The notes: generated by a model from the letters alone, not told the origin. Numbered from the stretch's first letter, positions 9,635 to 19,817 are shown. The stretch is 34,166 bases of DNA from Bacteroidota bacterium (GCA_013289165.1 JABDAL010000018.1:1-34166); one strand, 5' to 3'. Translations and numbers: made by a program.

Positions 9635-10720
9635 TTAGGCGGGTTTATAGAAAGGAATTTTAGTCACGGCAGTTTTTATCAGCTTATCCCTTATTTTGAT
9701 AAATATTTCAGAACCCGGTTTGCTTAGCTCTGTTTTTACATAGCCCATTCCAATAGCTTGTTGCAATGATGGTGATTGAGTGCCGGAAGTTACAATACCA
9801 ATGCTGTTTCCTGCTGCATCGGTTATCTCATACCCGTGCCGGGGAATGCCCTTATCAATCATTTTAAAACCTACCAGCTTACGGGATACACCTTTTTCCT
9901 TTTGTTCGAGTAAGGCATCCGAGTTAGTAAATTTTTTAGTGAATTTCGTAATCCATCCCAAGCCTGCTTCAATAGGGGAGGTCGTGTCATCAATGTCGTT
10001 ACCATACAGGCAAAATCCCATTTCGAGGCGAAGGGTATCACGTGCTCCTAATCCGGCGGGTTTAATACCTTCTTCCTTTCCGGCTTCCAGTATGGCATCC
10101 CAAAATTTTCTGGCATCTTCATTTTTGCAGTAAATCTCAAATCCTCCGGCACCTGTATATCCCGTATTGGAAATAATAACATCATCAACCCTGCAGAAAG
10201 TACCCAACGCAAAAGTATAATAGGGTATTTGGCTTAAATCAACCGGCGTAAGTTTTTGCAATATAGCCGTAGCCCTGGGGCCTTGAATAGCTAATAACGA
10301 AGTAGCATCGGACACATTGTTCATAATAGCCCCTGAATCGTTATGAGACTCGACCCAGTTCCAATCTTTTTCCATGTTGGAGGCATTCACCACGACTAAG
10401 TATTTTTCATCGTTTATTTTGTATACGAGCAAATCATCTACAATTCCCCCTTTGTCATTTGGCAGGCAGGAGTATTGCACTTTGCCCGGGGTAAGCACCG
10501 AAGCATCGTTGCTGGTTACTTTTTGAATGAGTGGCAAAGCTCCTTTACCGGTAATGAAAAACTCCCCCATGTGCGAAACATCAAATATTCCGGCTTTGGT
10601 GCGAACAGTAATATGCTCATCATTTAACCCGGTGTAGGATACAGGCATGTTATAGCCCGCAAATTCCACCATTTTAGCTCCCAATGCAATGTGCTTTTCA
10701 GTAAGTGCGGTTTGTTTCAT
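9635..10720 (-). CDS. gcvT: Aminomethyltransferase (glycine cleavage T protein)
   Basis: 361 aa; [29 protein letters not shown]...[11 protein letters not shown]...[20 protein letters not shown]. Confidence 0.95.
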   Translation of the reverse strand: MKQTALTEKHIALGAKMVEFAGYNMPVSYTGLNDEHITVRTKAGIFDVSHMGEFFITGKGALPLIQKVTSNDASVLTPGKVQYSCLPNDKGGIVDDLLVYKINDEKYLVVVNASNMEKDWNWVESHNDSGAIMNNVSDATSLLAIQGPRATAILQKLTPVDLSQIPYYTFALGTFCRVDDVIISNTGYTGAGGFEIYCKNEDARKFWDAILEAGKEEGIKPAGLGARDTLRLEMGFCLYGNDIDDTTSPIEAGLGWITKFTKKFTNSDALLEQKEKGVSRKLVGFKMIDKGIPRHGYEITDAAGNSIGIVTSGTQSPSLQQAIGMGYVKTELSKPGSEIFIKIRDKLIKTAVTKIPFYKPA

Positions 10721-11436
10721 TTAATTTCAAATATATTATTAACTCCAAAAAATTTACGCTGTGTTATAAATCCCTCTGCATATTTTACTCCTATTATATA
10801 TCCCCAATTGGAAGCTCTTTCCCTTATATGGTCCAAATAATAGGGTTGCGAAAGTACAGTTTGCGGCTCTGTAGAATCTTTAGAATAAAATTGCGAACCA
10901 AAAGCTTTAATGGCTTCCATTTTTTGTTCTATTTCATCGCTTATGTCCACCAAAAAAGATGGCTCATAGTTATAATGCTGCATAAAATAAAACAGTTGTG
11001 AAGGACGATGTGGCTCCTGTTTTTTACCTTCCCATTCGGTTTCTATTTTTTGCAATCCTGCATAAAAACAGGCTTCGGTAACCATTGCCGATGCCCTTCC
11101 ATGGTCAGGGTGGCGGTCATTAGGAGGATTGGTAATTACAATATCCGGCTTATACTGCCTTATTTTCTGAATAATTTTATTCCGGTTTTCATGGTTATGT
11201 TCAAAATAGCCATCCATCATTCCCAGGTTATCCCTCACCAAAGCCCCAATTATTTTGGCAGCATTGGCAGCTTCTTTTAATCGCAATTCCGCGCTGCCCC
11301 TTGTTCCCAGCTGGCCTTCCGTCATGTCTATCATACCGACCTTTTTACCAGCCTTCACAGCTTTAGCTACTGTACCTGCACAAGCAAGTTCCACATCATC
11401 TGGGTGGGCAGCTATGGTAAGAATATCGAGTTTCAT
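10717..11436 (-). CDS. bshB1: Bacillithiol biosynthesis deacetylase BshB1 (PIG-L family)
   Basis: 239 aa; [21 protein letters not shown]...[20 protein letters not shown]...[15 protein letters not shown]. Confidence 0.9.
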   Translation of the reverse strand: MKLDILTIAAHPDDVELACAGTVAKAVKAGKKVGMIDMTEGQLGTRGSAELRLKEAANAAKIIGALVRDNLGMMDGYFEHNHENRNKIIQKIRQYKPDIVITNPPNDRHPDHGRASAMVTEACFYAGLQKIETEWEGKKQEPHRPSQLFYFMQHYNYEPSFLVDISDEIEQKMEAIKAFGSQFYSKDSTEPQTVLSQPYYLDHIRERASNWGYIIGVKYAEGFITQRKFFGVNNIFEIK

Positions 11437-11454
11437 GTCGCTAAAATACGGTAA

Positions 11455-11874
11455 TTATGAATTATGGCTCTGTTCAAAGCTCACATTATCCAGAAACCTC
11501 CCCTTTATGTCTTCTGTGGGAACCATACACCGGTCTCTTTTTCCAAATAATTTATACCTGTTTTTGGCAACCATTCGGTAAAACCCGTTGCGGATAAAGC
11601 GTGGTATAATGATAAAAACAAATATACCTTTCCAAATTCCACCGAAGGAAGTTACAATCTTAATTACTGCATCCGATTCAGTAAGGATTTTTTGTTTGTC
11701 ATACAATACTATTGTCTCAGGCCTTGTAGTAGGGAGATTGAAGTGGGTGGACAGAGCAGTTCCATATGTAGATTGCAACGAGGCAAATTGAAAAGTCTGT
11801 TTTTTGTCTCTTTTCAATACGAATTGAACAAAGCTATTACACAAATTGCAAACCCCATCAAATAATATGACCAT
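11455..11874 (-). CDS. DCC-type thiol-disulfide oxidoreductase family protein (DUF393)
   Basis: 139 aa; MVILFDGVCNLCNSFVQFVLKRD. Confidence 0.85.
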   Translation of the reverse strand: MVILFDGVCNLCNSFVQFVLKRDKKQTFQFASLQSTYGTALSTHFNLPTTRPETIVLYDKQKILTESDAVIKIVTSFGGIWKGIFVFIIIPRFIRNGFYRMVAKNRYKLFGKRDRCMVPTEDIKGRFLDNVSFEQSHNS

Positions 11875-11908
11875 GTTGCAAAGTTACTACTCTTCACTCT
11901 TAGCTACG

Positions 11909-13234
11909 TTAAAATTCCAAATGTACTCTCACAGAATATATGCTCACAGGCCCCCGGTCACCGTTATATCCCGGATTCACCGCAAATTGATAGTCGGGAG
12001 TTATGAAAAGATGGTCAATAAATTTAAGTGAGTAATAGGCTTCTAAAACCTGCTCAGGCTGATAGTTTTCAAGTATTCCATCACCTATGATAAATCCATA
12101 CCCGCCTGCATTTTCAAAATCCCTGTGTTCTTTAGATATACCATTTATAATATAGGCAATTCCAAAATTATCGCCTTTGCGGTGCCAAGCGGCTCCATCA
12201 AAACTTAAGCCCGGAGTAAAGGTCTGGTCAACCTCGGTAAATGCCCATGTTGCAGTTTTTCCATCACTCCATCCTGCTCGTGCGAAAACGCCAACATATT
12301 TACTTAATTGATAGCTAAAGCTTAGTCCAATGCCATATTTCTTATCTCCATTGTATGCAGTATCATTGTCTACATCTAGTGCTGCAGGATTTTTGGTTGC
12401 TTCATAATTTGCAATGGCATTTTCATAATAAGGTGCTCTGTTTTGGTTCATATAAAGTAGAACACTGAATGCTCCCGGTCGATTTGCCAATTTAAAGGTG
12501 AATCCGGTTTCAAAGGTCAGGCCAAAAGATTTGGTAAAATTAGGGTCCATTACAGGCCCGTTAGCATACGTGGGCTCCAATGCATCTGAAAATTCGGCAT
12601 ACCAGTTGGGTTCAATAAGTTGCAGCACAATCCCATAAGTATATCCCCTTGTATTGGCAGGGTAATCCCAAGCTCCGTTATCCATGAGTACCCAATTCAT
12701 AAATTGTCCCCGGGCATCGTGAGAGTAAGTATTATTATCAAAAAAATCCGCAAGAGAGAATTTACCTGCTGTGATAGTTAATCTTTTAGTGGGTAATAAT
12801 TGTCGGACTTGGTTTACGTCATCCTGCATCAACGTATCGTGGCTGCCATGCAGGGCAAATGATTGTTCAAAATAGCCCCTTGCAACATAGGCTGTTGTAA
12901 TCGGGTTTCCCACCCTATAAATTTCTCCATTGGGGAATGCCGCAAGCCCTGTGGTACTACTAAATCCTTTACCACCTGATATTTCAGGGTTAAAATAAAG
13001 TCCGCCGTATTTCCATAAGCGGTAGCCCAAAAAAATGGTGGATGTAACCGACATGTCCTGCTCTGTAGTATCCTGTAGGCTGTTTTGCCCCGAATAAGGA
13101 GCATTGAATTTTCCATGATATTGGTCTATTACGGTTGCCTGGAAATGAAATGTCCAGCGGGAGCCGGTATCCTTTTTCACAGAATCATGAGGAAGCATCA
13201 TAATGGGGAGGACTATGGCAGCGAGGTTAAGCAT
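11909..13234 (-). CDS. Carbohydrate-selective porin OprB-like outer-membrane protein
   Basis: 441 aa; WTFHFQATVIDQYHGKFNAPYSGQNSL, GYRLWKYGGLYFNPEISGGKGFS, KLTITAGKFSLADFFDNNTYSHDARGQFMNW, and a terminal aromatic-rich strand ending HLEF. Confidence 0.8.
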   Translation of the reverse strand: MLNLAAIVLPIMMLPHDSVKKDTGSRWTFHFQATVIDQYHGKFNAPYSGQNSLQDTTEQDMSVTSTIFLGYRLWKYGGLYFNPEISGGKGFSSTTGLAAFPNGEIYRVGNPITTAYVARGYFEQSFALHGSHDTLMQDDVNQVRQLLPTKRLTITAGKFSLADFFDNNTYSHDARGQFMNWVLMDNGAWDYPANTRGYTYGIVLQLIEPNWYAEFSDALEPTYANGPVMDPNFTKSFGLTFETGFTFKLANRPGAFSVLLYMNQNRAPYYENAIANYEATKNPAALDVDNDTAYNGDKKYGIGLSFSYQLSKYVGVFARAGWSDGKTATWAFTEVDQTFTPGLSFDGAAWHRKGDNFGIAYIINGISKEHRDFENAGGYGFIIGDGILENYQPEQVLEAYYSLKFIDHLFITPDYQFAVNPGYNGDRGPVSIYSVRVHLEF

Positions 13235-13321
13235 TGTAAGAGTAAGTTTTATAAATAGTCAATTAGGAAAGGGCTTAAAAATAACATTATACTGTTGTGT
13301 GTATATTAATTGGAAATTCCC

Positions 13322-14704
13322 TTAGAAGAAAGTATCGTAGAGCAGATATAAATTAAGAAGCAAAATTATTGCCGATACTGTCCATGCAATTATTTTAAGC
13401 AGTTTTTTATTTGCAAATGAACCCATCTTTGTTTTGTCATTTGTAAAAATTACAAGAGGAATTACCGCAAAGCTTAATTGCATGGATAAAATAACCTGGC
13501 TAAGCACTAATAAACTTGCTGTTCCATGTTCGCCCATCAAAAGTGTAACTATAAATGCAGGTATAATAGCAATCAGCCTGGTGATAAGCCTGCGGAGCCA
13601 GGGCTTTAAGCGTATATGAAGAAACCCTTCCATCACTATTTGTCCGGCAAGTGTCCCTGTTAAAGTAGAGTTTTGCCCTGATGCAAGCAGTGCTACAGCA
13701 AATAAAGTGCTGGCAAGTGTTGTTCCTAAAAGAGGCGTAAGTAATTTGTGGGCATCCATAATATCTGCTACATCCTGGTGCCCGCTTGAATGAAAGGTAG
13801 CGGCAGCAACTATAAGTATAGCCGCATTGATAAAAAAGGCAGACATGAGAGCGACTGTGCTGTCAATTCCTGCAAATTTTATGGCCATTTTCTTGCCCAC
13901 TTCTGTCCGGGGGTAATTGCGCGTTTGCACAATGCTTGAATGCAGGTAAAGATTATGAGGCATTACAGTTGCCCCCAAAATACCTATGGAAATGTATAAC
14001 ATGGAAGGATTCGTCACAATTTCGGCATGTGGTAATAACCCGCTAAGTAATGGGAATATTTGTGGATGGGAGGCTATAATTTCAAAACTGAAAGCTCCTA
14101 TAATGGTAAAGATAAGCGCTGCCACGAGCGCTTCTATAAACCGGAAGCCTTTATATTGAAAGAAAAGGATTACTAACACATCCAAAGCCGTCAATGCAAC
14201 GCCTAATGTAAGTGGCAGCCCAAATAAAAGGTTTAATGCAATGGCAGAGCCTATAACCTCTGCCAAGTCACATGCAGCAATAGCAATTTCACAAAGTACC
14301 CAAAGGCTAAAGCTTACTGCCGGGCTATAATGATCGCGACAAGCCTGGGCAAGGTCGCGCTCGGTTGCAACGCCCAATTTTACGGCAAGGTATTGCAGCA
14401 GAATCGCAAATAAATTAGATACAAATATTACGGACATTAAGGTATAACCAAAACTAGCCCCGCCTGCTATATCGGTTGCCCAGTTGCCCGGGTCCATATA
14501 ACCTACAGCTACCATTAACCCCGGACCTGAAAATGCCAGTAGTTTTTTCCAAAAGCTTCCGTGCAGAGGTACTTTTATACTGGAAAATACTTCCGGCAAA
14601 GAGTTGGCTGAAGAAGCTCTGCGCCAACCCAGAAAGGTTTTAGTATGGGTCTTTTCCTTATCCATTTTCTGAATGATGGTGCAAACATACAAATAATATT
14701 TCAT
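13322..14704 (-). CDS. mntH: Nramp family divalent metal (Mn/Fe) transporter
   Basis: 460 aa; [30 protein letters not shown] and [19 protein letters not shown], Nramp signature motifs. Confidence 0.92.
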   Translation of the reverse strand: MKYYLYVCTIIQKMDKEKTHTKTFLGWRRASSANSLPEVFSSIKVPLHGSFWKKLLAFSGPGLMVAVGYMDPGNWATDIAGGASFGYTLMSVIFVSNLFAILLQYLAVKLGVATERDLAQACRDHYSPAVSFSLWVLCEIAIAACDLAEVIGSAIALNLLFGLPLTLGVALTALDVLVILFFQYKGFRFIEALVAALIFTIIGAFSFEIIASHPQIFPLLSGLLPHAEIVTNPSMLYISIGILGATVMPHNLYLHSSIVQTRNYPRTEVGKKMAIKFAGIDSTVALMSAFFINAAILIVAAATFHSSGHQDVADIMDAHKLLTPLLGTTLASTLFAVALLASGQNSTLTGTLAGQIVMEGFLHIRLKPWLRRLITRLIAIIPAFIVTLLMGEHGTASLLVLSQVILSMQLSFAVIPLVIFTNDKTKMGSFANKKLLKIIAWTVSAIILLLNLYLLYDTFF

Positions 14705-14720
14705 GTAACTAATAAAAAAA

Positions 14721-14736
14721 ATTAGGTAAGACTAAT
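14721..14736. promoter_or_regulatory. Putative DtxR/MntR-type operator
   Basis: ATTAGgtaagaCTAAT palindrome in the divergent mntH/mntR intergenic region; further ATTAG/CTAAT half-sites at 14709-14713, 14751-14755 and 14776-14780. Confidence 0.55.
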
Positions 14737-14762
14737 AATTTTTATATATCATTAGTTTTTAA

Positions 14763-14770
14763 TAACTTTG
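14763..14770 (+). promoter_or_regulatory. Possible -7 promoter element of the mntR-like gene
   Basis: TAACTTTG matches TAnnTTTG, 19 bp upstream of the ATG at 14789. Confidence 0.45.
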
Positions 14771-14788
14771 TACTCCTAATAATTAAAT

Positions 14789-15442
14789 ATGGGTTCTTTA
14801 TCTGAAGAAAACTATCTGAAAGCCGTTTATCATCTCTCTCAAACAAGCGATAAAAAAGTTACTCCTACCGCCATTGCAAGGGAATTGTCTAATAATCCCG
14901 CTTCGGTAGTGGACATGCTAAAGAAACTTGGAGATAAAAAACTGCTTACGTATAATAAAGTGAAAGGAGCAAAGCTTACTGAGAAAGGGACAAAGCTTGC
15001 ACTGGAGATAGTTCGTAAACACAGGCTTTGGGAAGTATTTCTTCTTGATAAATTAGGTTATAAATGGGATGAGGTACATCCTTTGGCTGAACAATTGGAG
15101 CATGTGGGGGGAAGTGAATTTGCTGCCCGGCTCGATAAATTCTTAGGCTTCCCTACATACGACCCGCATGGGGACCCTATTCCCAAAGCTGACGGACGCG
15201 TTGCCGAAGTGTCGAGGACCATGTTGATTGAAGTTGAACCCGGCAAATCATATAAGGTAATGGCTGTTAAGGATGATTCACCGGAATTTCTGAATTATCT
15301 TCAAAAGCTGGGAATTGGAATTGGTACTAAGCTTAAAGTAATTGAGAAGATACCCTTTGATGGTTCCTTAGTAGTGCAGATTGAAAAGGATGCTAATACT
15401 ACTATCTCCAATAAGTTTGCCCAGAATGTGTTGGTAGGATAA
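14789..15442 (+). CDS. mntR: Metal-dependent transcriptional regulator, DtxR/MntR family
   Basis: 217 aa; SEENYLKAVYHLSQ, wHTH (VTPTAIARELSNNPASVVDMLKKLGDKKLLTY), HRLWEVFLLDKLGYKWDEVHPLAEQLEHV, C-terminal FeoA-like domain. Confidence 0.92.
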   Translation: MGSLSEENYLKAVYHLSQTSDKKVTPTAIARELSNNPASVVDMLKKLGDKKLLTYNKVKGAKLTEKGTKLALEIVRKHRLWEVFLLDKLGYKWDEVHPLAEQLEHVGGSEFAARLDKFLGFPTYDPHGDPIPKADGRVAEVSRTMLIEVEPGKSYKVMAVKDDSPEFLNYLQKLGIGIGTKLKVIEKIPFDGSLVVQIEKDANTTISNKFAQNVLVG

Positions 15443-15459
15443 TAACCTACGATTTTTTT
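15434..15459 (+). terminator. Compact hairpin plus T7 at the mntR/cytochrome convergent junction
   Basis: GTAGGataataaCCTAC followed by gaTTTTTTT; overlaps the mntR stop (15440-15442) and the stop of the convergent gene (15447-15449). Confidence 0.45.
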
Positions 15460-17510
15460 GACCCAAGCAGTACATCTATCTTTCCCAATAAATTTTTTGC
15501 CTGTGTATCGTCCGGGTATTTTTTCAATACCAGTTCAAGATATTCTTTGGTTTTATCATATTGCTTTTTGTAGCCATACCAACCTGCCGTATTCATAAGC
15601 GCCTGGCGGTCGTCAGGGTTATATGACAGGGCTTTATCATAGTATTGCTTAGCTCCTTCCACGTTTCCTTTTTGGAGCTCTAAAAAGCCTTTATTGGTGA
15701 GTGCAGAAATATATTCCGGGTTTTGGGAAAGAATATAATCATACACTTTTTCTGCTTCATTGTTCTTATTAAGCGCCCCCAGCGCAACTCCCAACTTATT
15801 TTCAAATTCTAACACATAAGGAGCTAAATCGGTAGCTCGCTTATAAAAGGAATAAGCATTTCCCAAGTCATTCATTTGGAAATAAGCTTCCCCAATTCTA
15901 TAAGCTGTCCAGGCATCTGCATTGCTATAATCTTCATGCGTAAGGATACTATCAAATAAATACTTTGGACTAACAATGCTTACATAATAGAGTATCTTTT
16001 GATAATTTATTTTGTAGAAACTGATATCGACAAGCGAAGCAAAACTCTTTTTTATATCAGCAGGTGAGTCATCAAGGAAATAATGTTTGGCGGAATCCAG
16101 CAATAAAGGCTTGTCCGATTCAAAGCTTGAAAACTGTTGTATAAAAGCCCGGCCTCTTGTATAAGCAGATGGATTGGGATTATTTACATCATACAGGGTT
16201 ATAAACTTTTTTACCTTTTCCTTATCTTTTTTCTTTACAGGTATGCGTATATAGTGGTCGGTAGTAATTACGTGGGGGATATCAATCGTATTGCCTTTGG
16301 GCATGTGGCAGCTTACGCAGTTATCATTTACCTTATTGCGGACTTCTATTTTTTCAGTGCATTCAGGTTGGGTTAGCTTTCCGCCATGGCAATTCTGACA
16401 AATAGTATTATAGGAATTATCATTCACTGAACGGACATCTAAGTGGGGATTATGGCAGGTTACACAGGTTAATGATTTTTGATATGGCTTCAAAGAACTC
16501 TTATCGTCTTTTCCCGGTTTCAGGCTTTGCAGGTAGCATTGGCTCATCTTTAACCGGGCTATGTGGGAGGCCATAATGTACTCGTCTTCCATACCTTCGT
16601 ATTTGGGCATAAATACGTCTTCAATGTCTGAAAGCTTCATTCCCGGTCTGAAATCGTAAAATGATTTGCCCGGTTTTAATACCGCATTCCCTTGCAGGTG
16701 GCAGCGCTGGCAAACATCAACTTGCAAGTCAACCGGCAGCTTGGCAGGATTTACAATGGTATAGTCAATGGCTTTTGTCGTATCTACGGTATGTCCGAGC
16801 TGTATTGCCTGAACATGCAATTCTCCTGCTCCGTGGCAGCGTTCGCAGGCAATTCCGTTTGGTACACCGGTATATTTATTGTTGGAGCCTTTTACGAAAT
16901 CAGGATAAGAGTTATGGCAATTCATGCACTCTAAGCCAACTTCGCGGGAAAAGCGTGAGTTAAACCCATCAGAAAACCCCGGGGCTAAATCCCACCTGCC
17001 CTCCTGTGTGTAAAAGGTTATAGGATCCTGGTATAAATAGCCATTCACCCGGTAGATATGGGAATTGGTATGCTGCCCCGAACCAATGATATAATTTATT
17101 TGTTGTTCACGTTTGTAAATGGTATCTTTTCCTTGTAAGCGGAATTCTAATATATAGAGACTGTCTTTTTTCCAGAAGGGGTGGTAATAGAAATCTTTGT
17201 CTTTATCATAAACAACGACATGGGGGCCAAACTTAGCCGAGCTTTTAGTTTTGCTTGCCACGTCAAACGATTCCCCCATCCCCGTATGGATAAAAGAATT
17301 GTAAATGCTTTGGTGGCATAACATGCAGGTCTTCGCCCCGACATATTTCACCGTGTCATTAATATTCAAATAATGGTGTGCAGTATCGAGTATGGAAAGG
17401 AGTGATGCCTTTTGTTGTTTTGCAGGAGTATGGCAACGTATAACTGAAAGGGTTACTAATCCCGATAAACCAAGTATAAATAATATCCGTATTCTACTGG
17501 CGCGTTTCAC
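15447..17510 (-). CDS. Multiheme c-type cytochrome with C-terminal TPR repeats
   Basis: 687 aa; seven CxxCH motifs (CMLCH, CMNCH, CERCH, CQRCH, CVTCH, CQNCH, CVSCH), then TPR-like repeats (AYFQMNDLGNAYSFYKRATDLAP..., LELQKGNVEGAKQYYDKALSYNPDD). GTG start. Confidence 0.88.
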   Translation of the reverse strand: MKRASRIRILFILGLSGLVTLSVIRCHTPAKQQKASLLSILDTAHHYLNINDTVKYVGAKTCMLCHQSIYNSFIHTGMGESFDVASKTKSSAKFGPHVVVYDKDKDFYYHPFWKKDSLYILEFRLQGKDTIYKREQQINYIIGSGQHTNSHIYRVNGYLYQDPITFYTQEGRWDLAPGFSDGFNSRFSREVGLECMNCHNSYPDFVKGSNNKYTGVPNGIACERCHGAGELHVQAIQLGHTVDTTKAIDYTIVNPAKLPVDLQVDVCQRCHLQGNAVLKPGKSFYDFRPGMKLSDIEDVFMPKYEGMEDEYIMASHIARLKMSQCYLQSLKPGKDDKSSLKPYQKSLTCVTCHNPHLDVRSVNDNSYNTICQNCHGGKLTQPECTEKIEVRNKVNDNCVSCHMPKGNTIDIPHVITTDHYIRIPVKKKDKEKVKKFITLYDVNNPNPSAYTRGRAFIQQFSSFESDKPLLLDSAKHYFLDDSPADIKKSFASLVDISFYKINYQKILYYVSIVSPKYLFDSILTHEDYSNADAWTAYRIGEAYFQMNDLGNAYSFYKRATDLAPYVLEFENKLGVALGALNKNNEAEKVYDYILSQNPEYISALTNKGFLELQKGNVEGAKQYYDKALSYNPDDRQALMNTAGWYGYKKQYDKTKEYLELVLKKYPDDTQAKNLLGKIDVLLGSKKS

Positions 17511-17650
17511 TCCGCTTTATTTTCTTTATCCTTTTTCCGGTTTTCTTTAATGATTAAGCGAATGAGGCCAAAGAATCCGATGACAATAAGCAGGGCTATA
17601 GGCGAAAGTAAAAAGATAAAAGTATAGGAAACAGGATTAAATAATAACAT
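17507..17650 (-). CDS. Small 47-aa membrane protein (below the ORF-track threshold)
   Basis: Minus-strand translation MLLFNPVSYTFIFLLSPIALLIVIGFFGLIRLIIKENRKKDKENKAE*: one TM helix plus a positively charged tail. Its TGA overlaps the GTG start of the cytochrome (GTGA) and its ATG lies 4 nt after the stop of the preceding ORF. Confidence 0.65.
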   Translation of the reverse strand: MLLFNPVSYTFIFLLSPIALLIVIGFFGLIRLIIKENRKKDKENKAE

Positions 17651-17654
17651 GGGT

Positions 17655-18206
17655 TTAGTGATTTTGTAAGGCTTTGGGTTGTGAAAGTTCTTGTATCCTA
17701 TTCTTTATTTGAGCCATAGTGTATTTGGGCAAAGTTACATCGTTTGGCGCACAAAAAACCGAAAGACATTCTTTTAGCAGCCCTTTAGTTTGTGCCAATG
17801 CAAGTAATTCAAAAATATAATTGCTTTTGGAAAATTCTTCAGAATAAGTTGTTGCAAAAAGCTCCTTAATAGGGGAGAGGCAGGTTTTGTCAGTATTGCC
17901 GAGGGGGGGCAAATCTTTGTAAAGATTCTCTAAGAATGAGAGGATGTTATTATTTGTTTCTATATGGACAAACAGTGTTGGTATTTTTTTCCGCTGCAAT
18001 GTGTCTATTAATCTCACCAATGGACTTCCATTATCTAATTTACGTGCTGTGAGCGAATAATATTTTCCTTCATACGCAAGTGCAATATGTGGGGGTACGT
18101 CATTTATTCCAATCAACAGCAACCATAGCCCTTCTTCAAGCTCCTTAATTGATTTAAGGGGAGTTGCACTAAACGAGAAACTATTATTGTCTTCCAAGAA
18201 CAACAT
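17655..18206 (-). CDS. Hypothetical protein, 183 aa
   Basis: Complete ORF tightly packed between dapF and the small membrane ORF; no family recognised. Confidence 0.7.
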   Translation of the reverse strand: MLFLEDNNSFSFSATPLKSIKELEEGLWLLLIGINDVPPHIALAYEGKYYSLTARKLDNGSPLVRLIDTLQRKKIPTLFVHIETNNNILSFLENLYKDLPPLGNTDKTCLSPIKELFATTYSEEFSKSNYIFELLALAQTKGLLKECLSVFCAPNDVTLPKYTMAQIKNRIQELSQPKALQNH

Positions 18207-18235
18207 AAATAATTCTTAAATCACAAATCTGAATT

Positions 18236-19024
18236 CTAAATTTTTATTTCTCCTTTGAAAACAAAGGTGGCAGAACCTTCCAGCCAAATATCCGAAAAAC
18301 CTTTGTCAGTTTGCTTAAACCATACTTTCAACATTCCACCCATGGTTAAAATATCACAGCTATCTTCACCGGTGGCAAGCCCTTTGCTGGCAAGTACCAG
18401 CGCTGCAGCTACTGTTCCCGTTCCACAGGAAAGGGTTTCATCTTCCACACCTCTTTCATAGGTTCTGATTAATGGCACATTGTTAGCAGACACCTCAACA
18501 AAATTCACATTGATGCCGTTTTTCTTAAAGGGTGCCCTGTTCCGTATGGTTTTACCATCAATTTTAACAGGCATATTCATTATATTCTTCACCATAGTAA
18601 CATAATGTGGAGAGCCTGTATTCAACATATAATACGTTGCATGATTATTGATATTTTTTACATCGTTCATTTTTAATTTTACGGTATGTTTTCCTGTAAA
18701 TACCGCTTCATGTTTCCCGTCAATCGCAATAAACTTTGCTAATTTTCCATCGACCATATCCAATTTTTTTGCCAGGTGGGTAATGCATCTTCCCCCATTT
18801 CCGCACATAGAACTTTCCTTGCCATCCGCATTAAAATATACCATTTCGAAGTCATAACCTTTCTTATTTTGCAGCAACATCAGTCCATCGGCACCTATGC
18901 CAAAATGCCGGTCACATAGTTCCTTCCATAAAGCAGTATTATTAGCTTTCAGCTTTTTCTTGCGGTTATCAATGAGTATAAAGTCATTTCCTGTCCCTTC
19001 ATATTTATAGAATGGTATTTTCAT
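18236..19024 (-). CDS. dapF: Diaminopimelate epimerase
   Basis: 262 aa; FYKYEGTGNDFILIDNR, FNADGKESSMCGNGGRC, YERGVEDETLSCGTGTVAAAL. Confidence 0.95.
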   Translation of the reverse strand: MKIPFYKYEGTGNDFILIDNRKKKLKANNTALWKELCDRHFGIGADGLMLLQNKKGYDFEMVYFNADGKESSMCGNGGRCITHLAKKLDMVDGKLAKFIAIDGKHEAVFTGKHTVKLKMNDVKNINNHATYYMLNTGSPHYVTMVKNIMNMPVKIDGKTIRNRAPFKKNGINVNFVEVSANNVPLIRTYERGVEDETLSCGTGTVAAALVLASKGLATGEDSCDILTMGGMLKVWFKQTDKGFSDIWLEGSATFVFKGEIKI

Positions 19025-19737
19025 AATCCCAGTTTTTTTAATACTATTTTATCGGCAACTTTTTCAAATGGTTTATAATCGTCCGTATATTCCACCTTAT
19101 AGGCACTTTGGTTCACAACCAGGTAATAAGTATCCTCGTCATGGGTAAGATTAACAGGTGTTACAGGATTTATGCCATATAAAATAATTTTTCCCCTCGA
19201 CATTTTATAGCCTTTATAATTAAGGGGCGATTTCCAAAATTCCACCCGGTAGTTTGGCGACTCTTTCGAATTACCTACATCACTCATAGCCGCAATAGTG
19301 GAATCTGTTTGTTGGTTTTTTTTATTTGGCCTGGCAGTATCTTTATTTAATAAAGGTACCGCTAATACAGCCACAAGTTGGTTTGTCATTACCACTACGT
19401 CAGTATCCTGGGGCATACTAGTGGATGCAGTATTAGATGGAAAAGTATTTTGTGTTTTTGTGCCGGGCTGGTTCACGGATGTTTTGGTAGCCACTGGTGC
19501 AGGGTTTTTCGAGTTATTTTGTGTGGGCGTAGCAGGCTTTTTAGCATCCGGAATTAGTTTTCCTTGTATACTATCTATCCGTTGTGACAGCTCACTTTGC
19601 CTCAGGTTAATTTTATTGAGGCTAAGGTGAAGTTCCTTAAACTGGGTGATTAACTCTTTTATGGCAACACTGAACAGAACACCTATGGTTAAACCGGCAA
19701 CCAGTCCAACACTGAAAATAAATATTTTATTTCTCAT
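19021..19737 (-). CDS. Hypothetical single-pass membrane protein with coiled-coil/low-complexity linker
   Basis: 238 aa; N-terminal TM (IFIFSVGLVAGLTIGVLFSVAI), heptad-like stretch, Thr/Pro-rich linker, C-terminal YKMSRGKIILYGINPVTPVNL domain. ATGA overlap with dapF. Confidence 0.7.
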   Translation of the reverse strand: MRNKIFIFSVGLVAGLTIGVLFSVAIKELITQFKELHLSLNKINLRQSELSQRIDSIQGKLIPDAKKPATPTQNNSKNPAPVATKTSVNQPGTKTQNTFPSNTASTSMPQDTDVVVMTNQLVAVLAVPLLNKDTARPNKKNQQTDSTIAAMSDVGNSKESPNYRVEFWKSPLNYKGYKMSRGKIILYGINPVTPVNLTHDEDTYYLVVNQSAYKVEYTDDYKPFEKVADKIVLKKLGL

Positions 19738-19817
19738 TACGATAATCCCTGTTTGGGAAAACAGGAGCGCAAAGTTAACAATTTTTCACAGTTAATAATT
19801 GTTAAAGATACGAGTGT

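Noticed and set aside
17900-17915. G7 tract inside the 183-aa hypothetical gene
   Set aside because: Shorter run and the reading frame is intact, so no evidence of slippage.
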